From contig JBAYMH010000005.1 of assembly GCA_041663645.1 (NCBI GenBank), positions 5,156 to 69,155 on the forward strand: 64,000 nt of DNA, given 5' to 3'. The notes beneath the pieces are model-generated. The model was given only the letters and a program-made list of their open reading frames with translations, ran no database searches and was not told the DNA's origin. A program made the translations under genes and the position numbers. Each line of letters opens with the position of its first letter. The stretch's first letter is position 1. This document shows, one piece after another, positions 30,673 to 39,802 of this stretch. Source of the stretch: Minisyncoccus sp023229485. Its GTDB lineage: Bacteria; Patescibacteriota; Minisyncoccia; Minisyncoccales; Minisyncoccaceae.

Positions 30673-32224
30673 ATTTTATTTTTTTAATTGCTAATTCTAT
30701 CCTATCTAAACACTTTTCTTTTCCTAATAATTCAGCTATCTCCGTTGGACCAGCTGATGACTGTTTTCCTGTTAAGGCAACTCGAAAGGGCCATAACAGG
30801 TCTCCCCGATTTGGCATTTTTTCTGCTTCACTAAAAATTACTTTTTCTATATTTTCTTTATCGAAATTAATAATCGATCTTATCAACTCTAATGATTTTT
30901 CTAATGATACTATTGTCTCTTCTTCGGTCATGGCCTTCCATTTCAGAAGGCTTTTGTCATAATCAATATCTTTTTTAAAAACAAAATCAGTAAATTCAGC
31001 AATTTCCAAAAGTTTTTTCATTCTTTCTTGATAAAGGGCAACAGATTTTTCAATTTTATAAGTCGGGATAAGTTCTTCGGTATCTACTGTTAGATACGTT
31101 CCAGCTGCATGTCTTTTGATTAAATTTGCTTCAATCAAAAATGGGATACAAAGTTTTGTTAATTGATCAATAGATTTTTTTCTAATATATAATCCGTTTA
31201 TCCAGTCTAATTTTTCTGAATTAAAAATAGCTCCTGATTTTTGTATTTTTTCTACGGAAAAATCTTCAATCAATTCTTTCATTGAATATATTTCTTTTTC
31301 GGTACCTGGATTCCAACCTAAAAATGCAACGAAATTTATAATTGCCTCCGGTAAGTATCCTTCGTGATAATATTCTTCAAGTGAGGTTTCGGCATCTCTT
31401 TTGCTGAGTTTTTTCTTTCCCTGTCCTAAGATTAATGGTATATGAGCAAAAATCGGCGGTTTAACACCTAAAGCATTGAACATAATAATCTGTTTTGGCG
31501 TATTAGAAACATGGTCTTCTCCTCTAATAACGTGCGTTATTCCCATTTCATAGTCATCAACAACACAGGTGAAGTTATAGAGAGGTGTTTCTAAATTTTT
31601 TGCAATAACAAAATCACCTAAGGTTTCGGAATCAAATTCTATTTTTCCCTTAATCAGGTCTTCGAAAACTATTTTGTGTTTTTCGGGAGATTTGAATCTT
31701 ATGACGCATTTTTTTCCTTGCTTAATCCTCTCCTCGGCATCCTCTTTAGTAATATTCCTACAAGTTCCTTTATAAACTGGAGATTCCCCAATTGACATTA
31801 GGTAACCTTTTTGAGCTTCTACTTCTTCTTTAGTGCAAAAACAATAATACGCATGCCCTTCGTCAAGCATTTTTTGGAGATATTTTTTATATATTTCTGT
31901 TCTTTCGCTTTGCCTGTAGGGGCCATTTTCTCCAATATACTTAATATCATAAGAATTATTATCAAACATTGACTCTTGCCCTTCAATCATAATGGGTCCT
32001 TCGTCCCAATCAAAACCAAGCCAAGTCATGCTTTTAAGTAGCATATGTTCCCATTCTATTTTTGATCTTTCTTTATCGGTATCTTCTATTCTTAATACAA
32101 AAAACCCTCCTAGTTTACGACTAAGCAGGTAGTTAAATAAGGCTGTTCGGATACTGCCGATGTGTGCTGGGCCAGTTGGTGACGGAGCAAATCGTGTCTT
32201 TATTTTTACAGAATTATTGGTCAT
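30665..32224 (-). CDS. gltX: Glutamyl-tRNA synthetase
   Basis: A class I synthetase, 519 residues. HIGH-type motif HIGS at 21-24 (FAPSPTGPAHIGSIRTALFN), KMSKS-type motif KKLSKRD, and the signature RIEDTDKERS. The presence of all three gat genes suggests it may be non-discriminating, charging both tRNA-Glu and tRNA-Gln (inference). It overlaps murG by 11 nt at the end of the cell-wall cluster. Confidence 0.95.
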   Translation of the reverse strand: MTNNSVKIKTRFAPSPTGPAHIGSIRTALFNYLLSRKLGGFFVLRIEDTDKERSKIEWEHMLLKSMTWLGFDWDEGPIMIEGQESMFDNNSYDIKYIGENGPYRQSERTEIYKKYLQKMLDEGHAYYCFCTKEEVEAQKGYLMSIGESPVYKGTCRNITKEDAEERIKQGKKCVIRFKSPEKHKIVFEDLIKGKIEFDSETLGDFVIAKNLETPLYNFTCVVDDYEMGITHVIRGEDHVSNTPKQIIMFNALGVKPPIFAHIPLILGQGKKKLSKRDAETSLEEYYHEGYLPEAIINFVAFLGWNPGTEKEIYSMKELIEDFSVEKIQKSGAIFNSEKLDWINGLYIRKKSIDQLTKLCIPFLIEANLIKRHAAGTYLTVDTEELIPTYKIEKSVALYQERMKKLLEIAEFTDFVFKKDIDYDKSLLKWKAMTEEETIVSLEKSLELIRSIINFDKENIEKVIFSEAEKMPNRGDLLWPFRVALTGKQSSAGPTEIAELLGKEKCLDRIELAIKKIKYA

Positions 32225-33314
32225 TGATTTCTTCTAATATTTTTTCGACGATTATTTTTGTGGCATTTCCTTTATCGAAGTTTTTTGCCGCTGTTCTAAA
32301 AGTTATTCCATCCTTGAAATCCGTAATTCTATTTAGCGAATTAATAAAATTTTCTTTTGTAAAATTTTTTTCCTCTATTACGATACAAGCTTTTAGTTTC
32401 TCATAAATAATAGCATTGTAAAATTGATGATTTTGAGCTGATTCAGGTAATGGTATTAGAATTGATGGTTTTCCAGCTATTGATATTTCGGAAATACTGC
32501 TTGATCCAGATCGACTAATGACGCAAGTAGCACAATTCAAAGCATATCCCATCTCTTCTTCACTTAAAAAATCATAGACATGATAATCCCTAGTTTTGTA
32601 TTTAATAATCCGTTCATAATCTATGCTTCCAGTCTGATGTATAATTTCAAAATTTTCAAGTAAATAATCCAGATTTTCAATAATTAGCGTGTTTATTCGT
32701 TTGCTTCCTTGTGATCCTCCAAGTATCAATAATATGGGTTTTTTGTTATTAAGACAAAATATTTCTTGAGTCAAAGCAATATTTTTTGATAAAATTCCTT
32801 CTCTAATTGGATTTCCTGTGTGAATCAACTTTTTTGGGGGTAGGCCTTTGATATATTTAGCTGGAAAAGATATAAATATTTTTTTTGCAAATTTACCCGT
32901 AATCTTGTTTGCGAGTCCGGCAACTGAGTCTGATTCATGAAGAAAAATCGGTATGCCTAGTAGTTTGCCAGCAAGTATTACTGGTATTGAGCCATATCCC
33001 CCTTTGCTGAAAATAAAACGAGGTTTAATTTTTAATAAAAGAAATACAGATTGGATAAACCCTAAGGGGATTTTAAATAAAATATCAATTATATTTTGAA
33101 ATAATGAATTAACACTGAAATATCTCCTGATTTTTCCAGAAAGTATGGTTTTGATAGTAATACCTTCCTTATTAAAGGCATTTTTAATGAATGGGTCTAT
33201 TGGGCCAATATAAAAAACATTCGAGTTTTTCTCAATATCTTTGATTTTTCTTGATATGGATACAAGCGGAAAAATGTGCCCCCCTGTTCCTCCTCCCGTT
33301 AAAACTATTTTCAT
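32214..33314 (-). CDS. murG: UDP-GlcNAc:lipid I N-acetylglucosaminyltransferase
   Basis: Makes lipid II at the inner face of the membrane. I start at ATG 33314 (MKIVLTGGGTGGHIFPLVS), where the conserved glycine-rich motif begins and which clears the ftsW stop by two bases; a frame 15 codons longer would overlap ftsW. Further signatures are KPRFIFSKGGYGSIPV, HESDSVAGLANK, LLILGGSQGSKRIN and the nucleotide-sugar site SRSGSSSISEISIAGKPSILIPLP. Confidence 0.96.
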   Translation of the reverse strand: MKIVLTGGGTGGHIFPLVSISRKIKDIEKNSNVFYIGPIDPFIKNAFNKEGITIKTILSGKIRRYFSVNSLFQNIIDILFKIPLGFIQSVFLLLKIKPRFIFSKGGYGSIPVILAGKLLGIPIFLHESDSVAGLANKITGKFAKKIFISFPAKYIKGLPPKKLIHTGNPIREGILSKNIALTQEIFCLNNKKPILLILGGSQGSKRINTLIIENLDYLLENFEIIHQTGSIDYERIIKYKTRDYHVYDFLSEEEMGYALNCATCVISRSGSSSISEISIAGKPSILIPLPESAQNHQFYNAIIYEKLKACIVIEEKNFTKENFINSLNRITDFKDGITFRTAAKNFDKGNATKIIVEKILEEINDQ

Positions 33315-33316
33315 TT

Positions 33317-34408
33317 TTATGCTTTTATTCCCTTTGAAACATTTAATAATAATCCGCAAGCTATTAATTCGAAGATAACATGAGAACTTCCATAAGTTAG
33401 AAATGGTAGTGGAGTTCCGCTAAGGGGCAATAGTCCCGTCATGGCACTAATATTTACAAAAGCTTGAAGACTAATCCATGATCCAATTCCTACTGCGATA
33501 AATTTACAAAAATTGTCATGGTGTTTTCTTGCAATTCGAAATGCCATATACGTGAATGCAGCAAATAGTCCGATTAGTATGACTGAGCCAATAAAACCTG
33601 TCTCGGCGGCATAAATTGTAAAAATAGAATCGGATATTGATTCTGGAACAAAGCCAAATTTTTGCTCGCCTAATCCTAGTCCTGACCCAAATACTCCACC
33701 AGAACCGATAGCAATAAGAGCTTGGCTGATATGATATCCTTTGTCTAGTGGGTCTAATTCTGGATTCCAAAAGGTTTTCCATCTTTCTAGCCTATATGAA
33801 CTTGATATCATAAAACAGAAAAAGGCTATTCCTGCTAATGAAAAAATTCCAACAGTATATTTGAGTGGTGTTCCCGAAGTAAAAAATATTATCATGGCGA
33901 GGGTGCAGATAATAATCATGGTACTTAAGTTTGACTGACAAAGAAGTACCAACCCAACTGCACCTAGTAAAATTGCAATACTTTGTAGTTTTTCCTTAGG
34001 TGTTTTTTTTGCGGACATTAGAGCAGAAGCATAGATAATCGTTGCGAGCTTTAATGCTTCTGAAGGTTGAAACCCTCCTAATGGTCCCAATTTTAGCCAT
34101 CTAGTTGCACCATATTCGGTCATACTTAATCCTGGGATAAAAACCAACCACATTCCTATATACGCTAAAAGAAAAATAATAAAACTATGTTTTTTAACAA
34201 AATTAAGATTAATTTTATAGGCGATTGCACCAAGAATAAGCCCTGGGAGTATTCCATATAATAGTTGATGTGTTATTAAAAAATCTGCTGAAAGTTTTCT
34301 TGATATTGAATATGGAGCTGATGCGGTTGATAAAACTAAAATACCTATAAAAAATAGGAAAAAAATTATTACTAATAAGATTATATTGGGACGATTTTTT
34401 GTCTCCAT
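33317..34408 (-). CDS. ftsW: SEDS-family peptidoglycan glycosyltransferase FtsW
   Basis: A polytopic membrane polymerase that builds glycan strands with a partner PBP. 363 residues with about ten hydrophobic segments. Family motifs: YGATRWLKLGPLGGFQPSEALK, and NPELDPLDKGYHISQALIAIGSGGVFGSGLG, and PLSGTPLPFLTYGSSHVIFELIACG. FtsW rather than RodA is favoured by its place between murD and murG. Confidence 0.92.
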   Translation of the reverse strand: METKNRPNIILLVIIFFLFFIGILVLSTASAPYSISRKLSADFLITHQLLYGILPGLILGAIAYKINLNFVKKHSFIIFLLAYIGMWLVFIPGLSMTEYGATRWLKLGPLGGFQPSEALKLATIIYASALMSAKKTPKEKLQSIAILLGAVGLVLLCQSNLSTMIIICTLAMIIFFTSGTPLKYTVGIFSLAGIAFFCFMISSSYRLERWKTFWNPELDPLDKGYHISQALIAIGSGGVFGSGLGLGEQKFGFVPESISDSIFTIYAAETGFIGSVILIGLFAAFTYMAFRIARKHHDNFCKFIAVGIGSWISLQAFVNISAMTGLLPLSGTPLPFLTYGSSHVIFELIACGLLLNVSKGIKA

Positions 34409-34489
34409 AAATTAGGAACTTATATATGAGATTAATTTTATCAGATTTTTACTCGTGAGAAAATAGCGATGGAATATTAATACGGAGAA

Positions 34490-35812
34490 TCAGTCGTAGG
34501 GATATGATTTTATATATTTTTGATAAGTTTCGCCACGTTCTTTATAGTCTTTAAATAGATTAAAACTTGGAGAGGCGGGAGATAAAAGACAAATTTTATT
34601 TTTGTTTGTGTTTTTGTATGCAAAATTTACTGCGTCTTTCATGCTTTGTGTTTCAAAAAAAATAATATTATGATTTTTTTTTAATTTTTCTATTTCTAAT
34701 TTTATTTTTTCTCCTGATTCGGGAAAAAGAACAAGATTTTTTATTTTACTATCGATAATTCGTTTAGCAATTTTTTTAAATTCAATCCCTCTATCCAGTC
34801 CTCCTGCAATTAATGTTTCGACATCTTCCCCTAATGTGTCTAAGGCAAAAACAACTGCTTCGGGAATTGTGGCAATAGAATCATCATAAAATTTAATATC
34901 ATTAAATTCTCCAATATATTCTAAGCGATGGCTTGGAGCTTTAAAATTGTCGAATGTTTTTTTAATTATTTTTTCAGAAATTTTAAATATTTTTGCGATT
35001 TCTAAAACAGCACTAATATTATATTCGTGAGTTAAATTTTTAATTTTTGATTCCTTGATGATATTTTTAAATTTTTCTGGATTGATCGGTATTTTTTTTG
35101 AAATAATGCTACTGGCTAAGTCTTTAATATTTTTTGATTCTGAATTGAAAATAAAACAATCATTTTTCTTTTGATGTAGGGCAATATTTGCTTTGGCATT
35201 AAAATATTCCTTAAAGTTTTTATAGTAGTCTAAGTGTTCGGGATAAATGTTTAGAAAAACTGCGATGTTTGGGCTTTTTTGAAGGTTTTGAAGCTGATGA
35301 GAAGATAATTCGAGAATAACTACATCTGATTTGTTTATTTTTGACAAAAATGATAACGGGGCGGTGCCAATATTACCTAATAAATATGCTTTTATTTTTG
35401 CTGCCTTTAGTAACCCATAGATAAGTGACGATGTTGTGCTTTTGCCTTTTGTTCCGGTAATTCCGACAATTCTACTATTGCAATTATCAAAGAATAATTG
35501 TATCTGGCTAGTAATAATTGCCGTTTTGTTTAAATATTTTTTAATTGAAGATAAAATAATTCCTGAAGTTTTGATAATTATTTCTGCGTCGTTAATATTT
35601 GATAAATAATCAGCACCTAAGAACAATTCAATATTTTTATCTTTTTTGAAAATATTCTGAGTTCTAATATCAAAATTTTCTAATTTTCTTTTATCGGCTA
35701 GTTTAAGTTTTTTCTGAGGAAAATTTTTACGCAAAAAAGAATATGTATCCAATCCTTCAACTCCTAATCCAAGAATTATTATATTTTTATTTTTTAATTG
35801 TGAGATTTTCAT
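34490..35812 (-). CDS. murD: UDP-N-acetylmuramoyl-L-alanine:glutamate ligase
   Basis: Adds glutamate to UDP-MurNAc-L-Ala. 440 residues: an N-terminal Rossmann-like domain (IIILGLGVEGLDTYSFL), the ATP loop GITGTKGKSTT at 117-127, the Mur-ligase core (NIAVFLNIYPEHLDYY) and the C-terminal domain (APSHRLEYIGEFNDIKFYDDS). It is directly downstream of the murL frame. In organisms that use MurL the partner ligase (MurD2) adds L-Glu; that substrate here is inference from the neighbour. Confidence 0.92.
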   Translation of the reverse strand: MKISQLKNKNIIILGLGVEGLDTYSFLRKNFPQKKLKLADKRKLENFDIRTQNIFKKDKNIELFLGADYLSNINDAEIIIKTSGIILSSIKKYLNKTAIITSQIQLFFDNCNSRIVGITGTKGKSTTSSLIYGLLKAAKIKAYLLGNIGTAPLSFLSKINKSDVVILELSSHQLQNLQKSPNIAVFLNIYPEHLDYYKNFKEYFNAKANIALHQKKNDCFIFNSESKNIKDLASSIISKKIPINPEKFKNIIKESKIKNLTHEYNISAVLEIAKIFKISEKIIKKTFDNFKAPSHRLEYIGEFNDIKFYDDSIATIPEAVVFALDTLGEDVETLIAGGLDRGIEFKKIAKRIIDSKIKNLVLFPESGEKIKLEIEKLKKNHNIIFFETQSMKDAVNFAYKNTNKNKICLLSPASPSFNLFKDYKERGETYQKYIKSYPYD

Positions 35813-35815
35813 TTT

Positions 35816-37216
35816 TTATTGAAAGTTAGTAAGATATTTTTTCCATGCTTCGGGAATAAAATTATTCTTATCCCAATTATTTAAAATTTTATCAACTTCC
35901 AATTCTAAATTTTTATAATTTGGCATAACTTTTTTTTCGAAATATGCCAATAGCTCTGGCTGTTTCTTTTCCAAGGCATTGTTTATTTTCCAGCTAAGGT
36001 ATAATCCGACTATTGATTCAGTTCTAGTCCCGACGCATTCTAGTGGTTTTACTTTTTTTTCGTCAATTAGTTCTTGTAGGATGGGCAGAAGTTTTTTGTC
36101 GTCAAGTAAGTTTTTATTAAAAATAGAAAGTATTTCTTGTTTGCTTAAAAATGGAGAAAGGATGATATAAACAAAAAGACATTTCGAGCATTCTCCGCAC
36201 CAATCCCCTAATTTTTCTTTTGTTCCTGAGTATGTTTTTTGAGATTCGTTACAACTTAAAAATACATTAAAATATTGTGGAGTTTTTGAAAATATTCTAG
36301 CAATCTGAATTTCATACAAAGGACGAAGTAAACTAAAATATTCTAATTCTGAGCAAATATACTTTTGACTATAATTTCTAAATTTTTTTTCGAAATCAAA
36401 TGTTTTTGAATATTGATGATTGATTTCTTTTTCTTTGTATCTTGTGTTTCCCTCATTAGAACTTTTTTCATTTGAAAGAACGATATATTTTTTGTTGAAT
36501 AAGACCGCACACAATGCAGATAAAAATGATAGATAGCCGACGAATGGCGTATGTCCATTCAAGTATCCTTCCCTATTTAATTCCAGTAGTTTTTCTTCTA
36601 TTTTTCTTTTACAAATGATTTCATTGACAAGCCCGCCAACTTTTATCATTTTGGTGGCATTTTTGGTCGGATTTAGTGTCAGGCAGGTTATTTTTTTGCC
36701 TATTTGTTTAACGATCTCGATTGAAGTTGCGGAATCCTTTCCTCCGCCAATTGGAAGTAGAATATCTTCACTGGTTATTAATTTTGAGGTTGGATAATCA
36801 GATTTTTTTTATTCGCAGATTATATTAATAAAATTCTTTTTAGTAAAATCAATTTTATTTTCAAAAAAATATTGCCCCATTCCGTTTAATAGCAAATCCT
36901 CCCACCAGCTTATCTGCCATTTATCTAAAAACCCTGCCTTGATAATTATTCTGGAAGAGCAAAAGGCTTTCCAGTAACTAAAAAGTTCGATAATTCCTAA
37001 ATTAAAAACTAAATTATTAATAACCCTTTCGTCGATATTAAAAAAAACATCTAAGTCAAGATTTTCGATAACAATTTTTGGTTTAAAAATTATTTCTCCG
37101 ACAGAAAAAGTGAAAAATATTTTTAATTTTCCTGCGTCTTCTTTGTAATCAAATGATTCATAGCAAAAGTCTGGATATATCTTTCTTAATTCTGATAAGG
37201 TTCTTTTAGTTTGCAT
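35816..37216 (-). pseudogene. murL: MurL-like UDP-MurNAc-L-Ala-L-Glu epimerase interrupted by an in-frame TAA
   Basis: Two open segments lie in the same frame: 37216-36809 (135 residues, with SYWKAFCSSRIIIKAGFLDKW and GMGQYFFENKIDF) and, after the TAA at 36809-36811, a segment open through 35816. The second begins KKSDYPTSKLITSEDILLP, followed by the PP-loop-like IGGGKDSATSIEIVKQIG, LNPTKNATKMIKVGG and a Cys pair CGECSKC. Combined length is 466 codons, similar to MurL. The second segment has no ATG before the PP-loop (first ATG 36649). Downstream sequence stays well conserved in character, suggesting a recent nonsense change, read-through or error. It overlaps mraY by 11 nt and is 3 nt from murD. 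Confidence 0.7.
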
Positions 37217-38288
37217 ATCCCGCTAATTTTATTGCTACTCCTAATATAGCTAAAATAACTCCGATAAACCATGCCCTCATTGTGATTTGGTATGGCTTCC
37301 AACCAATGGCTTCCAAGTGGTGATGGATTGGTGTTGATAGCCAAATCTTTTTCTTTCTGAATTTTTTTGATAATAATTGGAGTATTACTGACCCCGCTTC
37401 AACTACTAGAAGCCCTCCGATTATTGGCAAAACTGCCACAGAATCGGTAAGAAAAGCAACGACAGTCATTGTCATAGTGAGACCAAGAACCCCTGTTTCG
37501 GTCATATAGAACTTGGCTGGAGGAATATTAAACCAAAGAAAACTAAATAAGGCTCCAAAAATAACCATACAAAAAGTTGCTAAATCATATTGACCTTGGA
37601 TGAGTGCAATAAATCCAAAGGCTGCAAATATTGAACTGAATGCACCTCCTGCAAGTCCATCTATACCATCGATTACTCCGCTTGCCCATGATGCTAATCC
37701 AACAATTACGAAAAGAGCGATATAGAGAATTCCTAGTTCCAAGTCCATTCCTTCTGGAAAACCGAAAAGAAAAGGTATGTGAATTGAAGAGTATCCGAGT
37801 TTAAAATAAAGCCATGATCCTCCAATCAATCCGATTAATATAATAAAAAGCATTCTTGTTTTGAAAGTAAGTCCGCCTCCGATATATTTTCCTTTCCCAT
37901 AAACTACTGACATATCATCTAGAAGTCCTAATATTGACGCCGAAAATAATGCAAATAAAGGTATCCATGTTTGTTCTCTTGAAAAAAAGTTTAATCCTTT
38001 AATCCACCAAATATCTGAAAGATTACTGGCTATTAACGTTAATAATAAGATAATAAAAACGCTTATCCAAATAATCAATCCTCCCCCTCTTGGAACAGTT
38101 GTTTCTTTTTCACTGTGCATACTTAAAAAAACAGTTGCATCTTGACCATCGATTGTTTTTAATCGAGCTGTTTTTTTCCAAAATTTTATTTTATGCAAAA
38201 AAGGAATTAAAAAACTTGCAAGGATAAATCCTGTGATTGATGAGGCTACAGTTAGGATTAGTATTTTTATTAAGTTAAAAGCTACCAT
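37206..38288 (-). CDS. mraY: Phospho-N-acetylmuramoyl-pentapeptide-transferase
   Basis: Makes lipid I from UDP-MurNAc-pentapeptide and undecaprenyl phosphate. A polytopic protein of 360 residues. Active-site motifs: LDDMSVVYGKGKYIGGG, the aspartate-rich loop VIDGIDGLAGG, and YMTETGVLGLT; the conserved TPIHHHLEAIGW histidine loop is near the C-terminus. An MSEKETTVPRGGGL-like segment (MHSEKETTVPRGGGLI) corresponds to the KxGTPTMGG region of other MraYs. Confidence 0.95.
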   Translation of the reverse strand: MVAFNLIKILILTVASSITGFILASFLIPFLHKIKFWKKTARLKTIDGQDATVFLSMHSEKETTVPRGGGLIIWISVFIILLLTLIASNLSDIWWIKGLNFFSREQTWIPLFALFSASILGLLDDMSVVYGKGKYIGGGLTFKTRMLFIILIGLIGGSWLYFKLGYSSIHIPFLFGFPEGMDLELGILYIALFVIVGLASWASGVIDGIDGLAGGAFSSIFAAFGFIALIQGQYDLATFCMVIFGALFSFLWFNIPPAKFYMTETGVLGLTMTMTVVAFLTDSVAVLPIIGGLLVVEAGSVILQLLSKKFRKKKIWLSTPIHHHLEAIGWKPYQITMRAWFIGVILAILGVAIKLAGYAN

Positions 38289-38312
38289 ATTAAATAGAAA
38301 ATATTATATTTC

Positions 38313-39245
38313 TTACCAAATAAATTGTTTCGCGATTCGTGTTTTGAGTTTTCTTGCAACATCAAAACGATCTTTTGCTCCAATGATTATGTTTATTATA
38401 TAGTTTTTTTCAAAAAATGAAAAATTAGGAGGTTTTGATATCAAAACTAAACAACCTTTTGCTTTATTTGTAAAACCTGTCTTGCCCCAAAGAAAATCCT
38501 TGCTTTCAGATAATAAAATATTAGTATTTATGCTGTTTCTAGTAATTCCCTCCTGATTATACGTCGTATATTTTGAGTTGGATAATATCTCTGGAATGGA
38601 TTTATATTTATTAGTAATGTGTAAAATAAGTTTTTCCAAATCTTTTGCTGACGTGACATTTGTTTCACCATTTTCGAGGTCCAATCCAGTTGGATTTAAG
38701 TATTTAGTATCTCTCATATCAAGCAAAAAAGCTTTTTGATTCATTTTTTTGATAAATTCGGTGCGATCTACTTTTCTAGCTAAGGCCTCAGCCGCTTCGT
38801 TATTAGATTCGATAAGCATTATATAAAGAAGGTCTTTAACAGAATATGTTTCATTTGATATAAGTTTTTTAGGGTCTCCTTCGGTTTTAGTAATATCATT
38901 ACTAATTTTGATATTATTTTTGGGATTATAGCTATCAATAACAATTATGGCTGTCATTAATTTAGTTATAGAAGCCATTGGTAGCTGTTTTTCTGAATTA
39001 TACTTAAAGAGGGTCTTGTTCTCGTTATTGATTGAAGAGATTAAAATAGCTTCTGCGTCAGTAGAAAATGTTTCTTGATATTGTTTCTTGATGGGAGTGA
39101 AGGAATTCGCCCCTTGAAGAAAAGATAAAAGATACGGGTTAATTTCTTTTTTTTGAAAATATTGATGTTTATTGAACAAACAAGCTAAAAATATTAGCCC
39201 AATAAATAAAAAAAGAAGCGTAAGATTGGAATAAAAATTTTTCAT
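38313..39245 (-). CDS. D-alanyl-D-alanine carboxypeptidase (PBP5/DacA family)
   Basis: A serine peptidase of the S11 family that trims pentapeptide side chains. 310 residues, an N-terminal signal anchor (residues 8-24), and the three catalytic motifs: SITK at 92-95, SNN at 147-149 and KTG at 255-257. The usual C-terminal PBP5 domain is lacking, so it is a short form. It lies just upstream of mraY in the cell-wall cluster. Confidence 0.93.
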   Translation of the reverse strand: MKNFYSNLTLLFLFIGLIFLACLFNKHQYFQKKEINPYLLSFLQGANSFTPIKKQYQETFSTDAEAILISSINNENKTLFKYNSEKQLPMASITKLMTAIIVIDSYNPKNNIKISNDITKTEGDPKKLISNETYSVKDLLYIMLIESNNEAAEALARKVDRTEFIKKMNQKAFLLDMRDTKYLNPTGLDLENGETNVTSAKDLEKLILHITNKYKSIPEILSNSKYTTYNQEGITRNSINTNILLSESKDFLWGKTGFTNKAKGCLVLISKPPNFSFFEKNYIINIIIGAKDRFDVARKLKTRIAKQFIW

Positions 39246-39260
39246 TATTAATAAATGATA

Positions 39261-39288
39261 AAAACAAAATAGCCCTAGTGGCTATATT
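39261..39288 (-). terminator. Terminator after the receiver gene
   Basis: Stem ATAGCC/GGGCTAT with loop ACTA, followed on the minus strand by TTTTGTTTTT, directly after the stop of the response regulator. Confidence 0.75.
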
Positions 39289-39289
39289 T

Positions 39290-39655
39290 TTATTTAATAA
39301 TATCTTGAAGTTTTTCTAGAATTTCTGTTGGATTAAAATTAGATTTTATAAGATAACTTGTTGCTCCGAGAGAATACGCCTTATCTCTTGTTTCATTATC
39401 ATCAAAATTTGACAAGACAACTACTGGAATATTAACAATATCCTCATGACTGTTTCTTTTTTCTAGAAACTTAATACCACTTTCCTTTGGTAGTAATATA
39501 TCAAGAATTATCAAATCTGGATGTTCCTCTTTTGCAATTTTTAATCCTCCGTCGACGTCTATGCTGTTAAAAACCTTAAAGCCGGCTTTCGTAAATTTGA
39601 ATTTATACATTTCAAACAAAATCTTTTCATCTTCGATGATTAGTATTTTTTTCAC
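39290..39655 (-). CDS. Stand-alone response-regulator receiver protein
   Basis: 121 residues, one CheY-like domain without an output domain. Acidic pocket E8/D9, phosphoacceptor D52 (LIILDILLPKESG), S82 in VVLSNF and K104 in YLIKS. No histidine kinase is next to it. Single receivers often act by protein contact; its partner is unknown. It has its own terminator at 39261-39288. Confidence 0.92.
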   Translation of the reverse strand: MKKILIIEDEKILFEMYKFKFTKAGFKVFNSIDVDGGLKIAKEEHPDLIILDILLPKESGIKFLEKRNSHEDIVNIPVVVLSNFDDNETRDKAYSLGATSYLIKSNFNPTEILEKLQDIIK

Positions 39656-39802
39656 GGTTTTGTATTTATTTTAATTAAGTTATGGGTTTTGTTGATTATA
39701 AAACAGAATTAATAAATGGTAAATGGTCGTATGGTAATTAGGAATAAGTAATCAGTGTCTAGACAGGGAACGAGTTATGCTCGAGGGCGGGGCTTGGCAA
39801 TT
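39656..39802. other. Intergenic sequence between murC and the receiver gene
   Basis: AT-rich, with a degenerate mosaic-repeat trace (GGTAATTAGGAATAAGTAAT, CAGTGTCTAGACAGG, GGCGGGGCTTGG). I see no gene. Confidence 0.5.

Noticed and set aside
33315..33359. Longer murG start at 33359
   Set aside because: The extra 15 residues overlap ftsW and precede the conserved MKIVLTGGGTGGH start.
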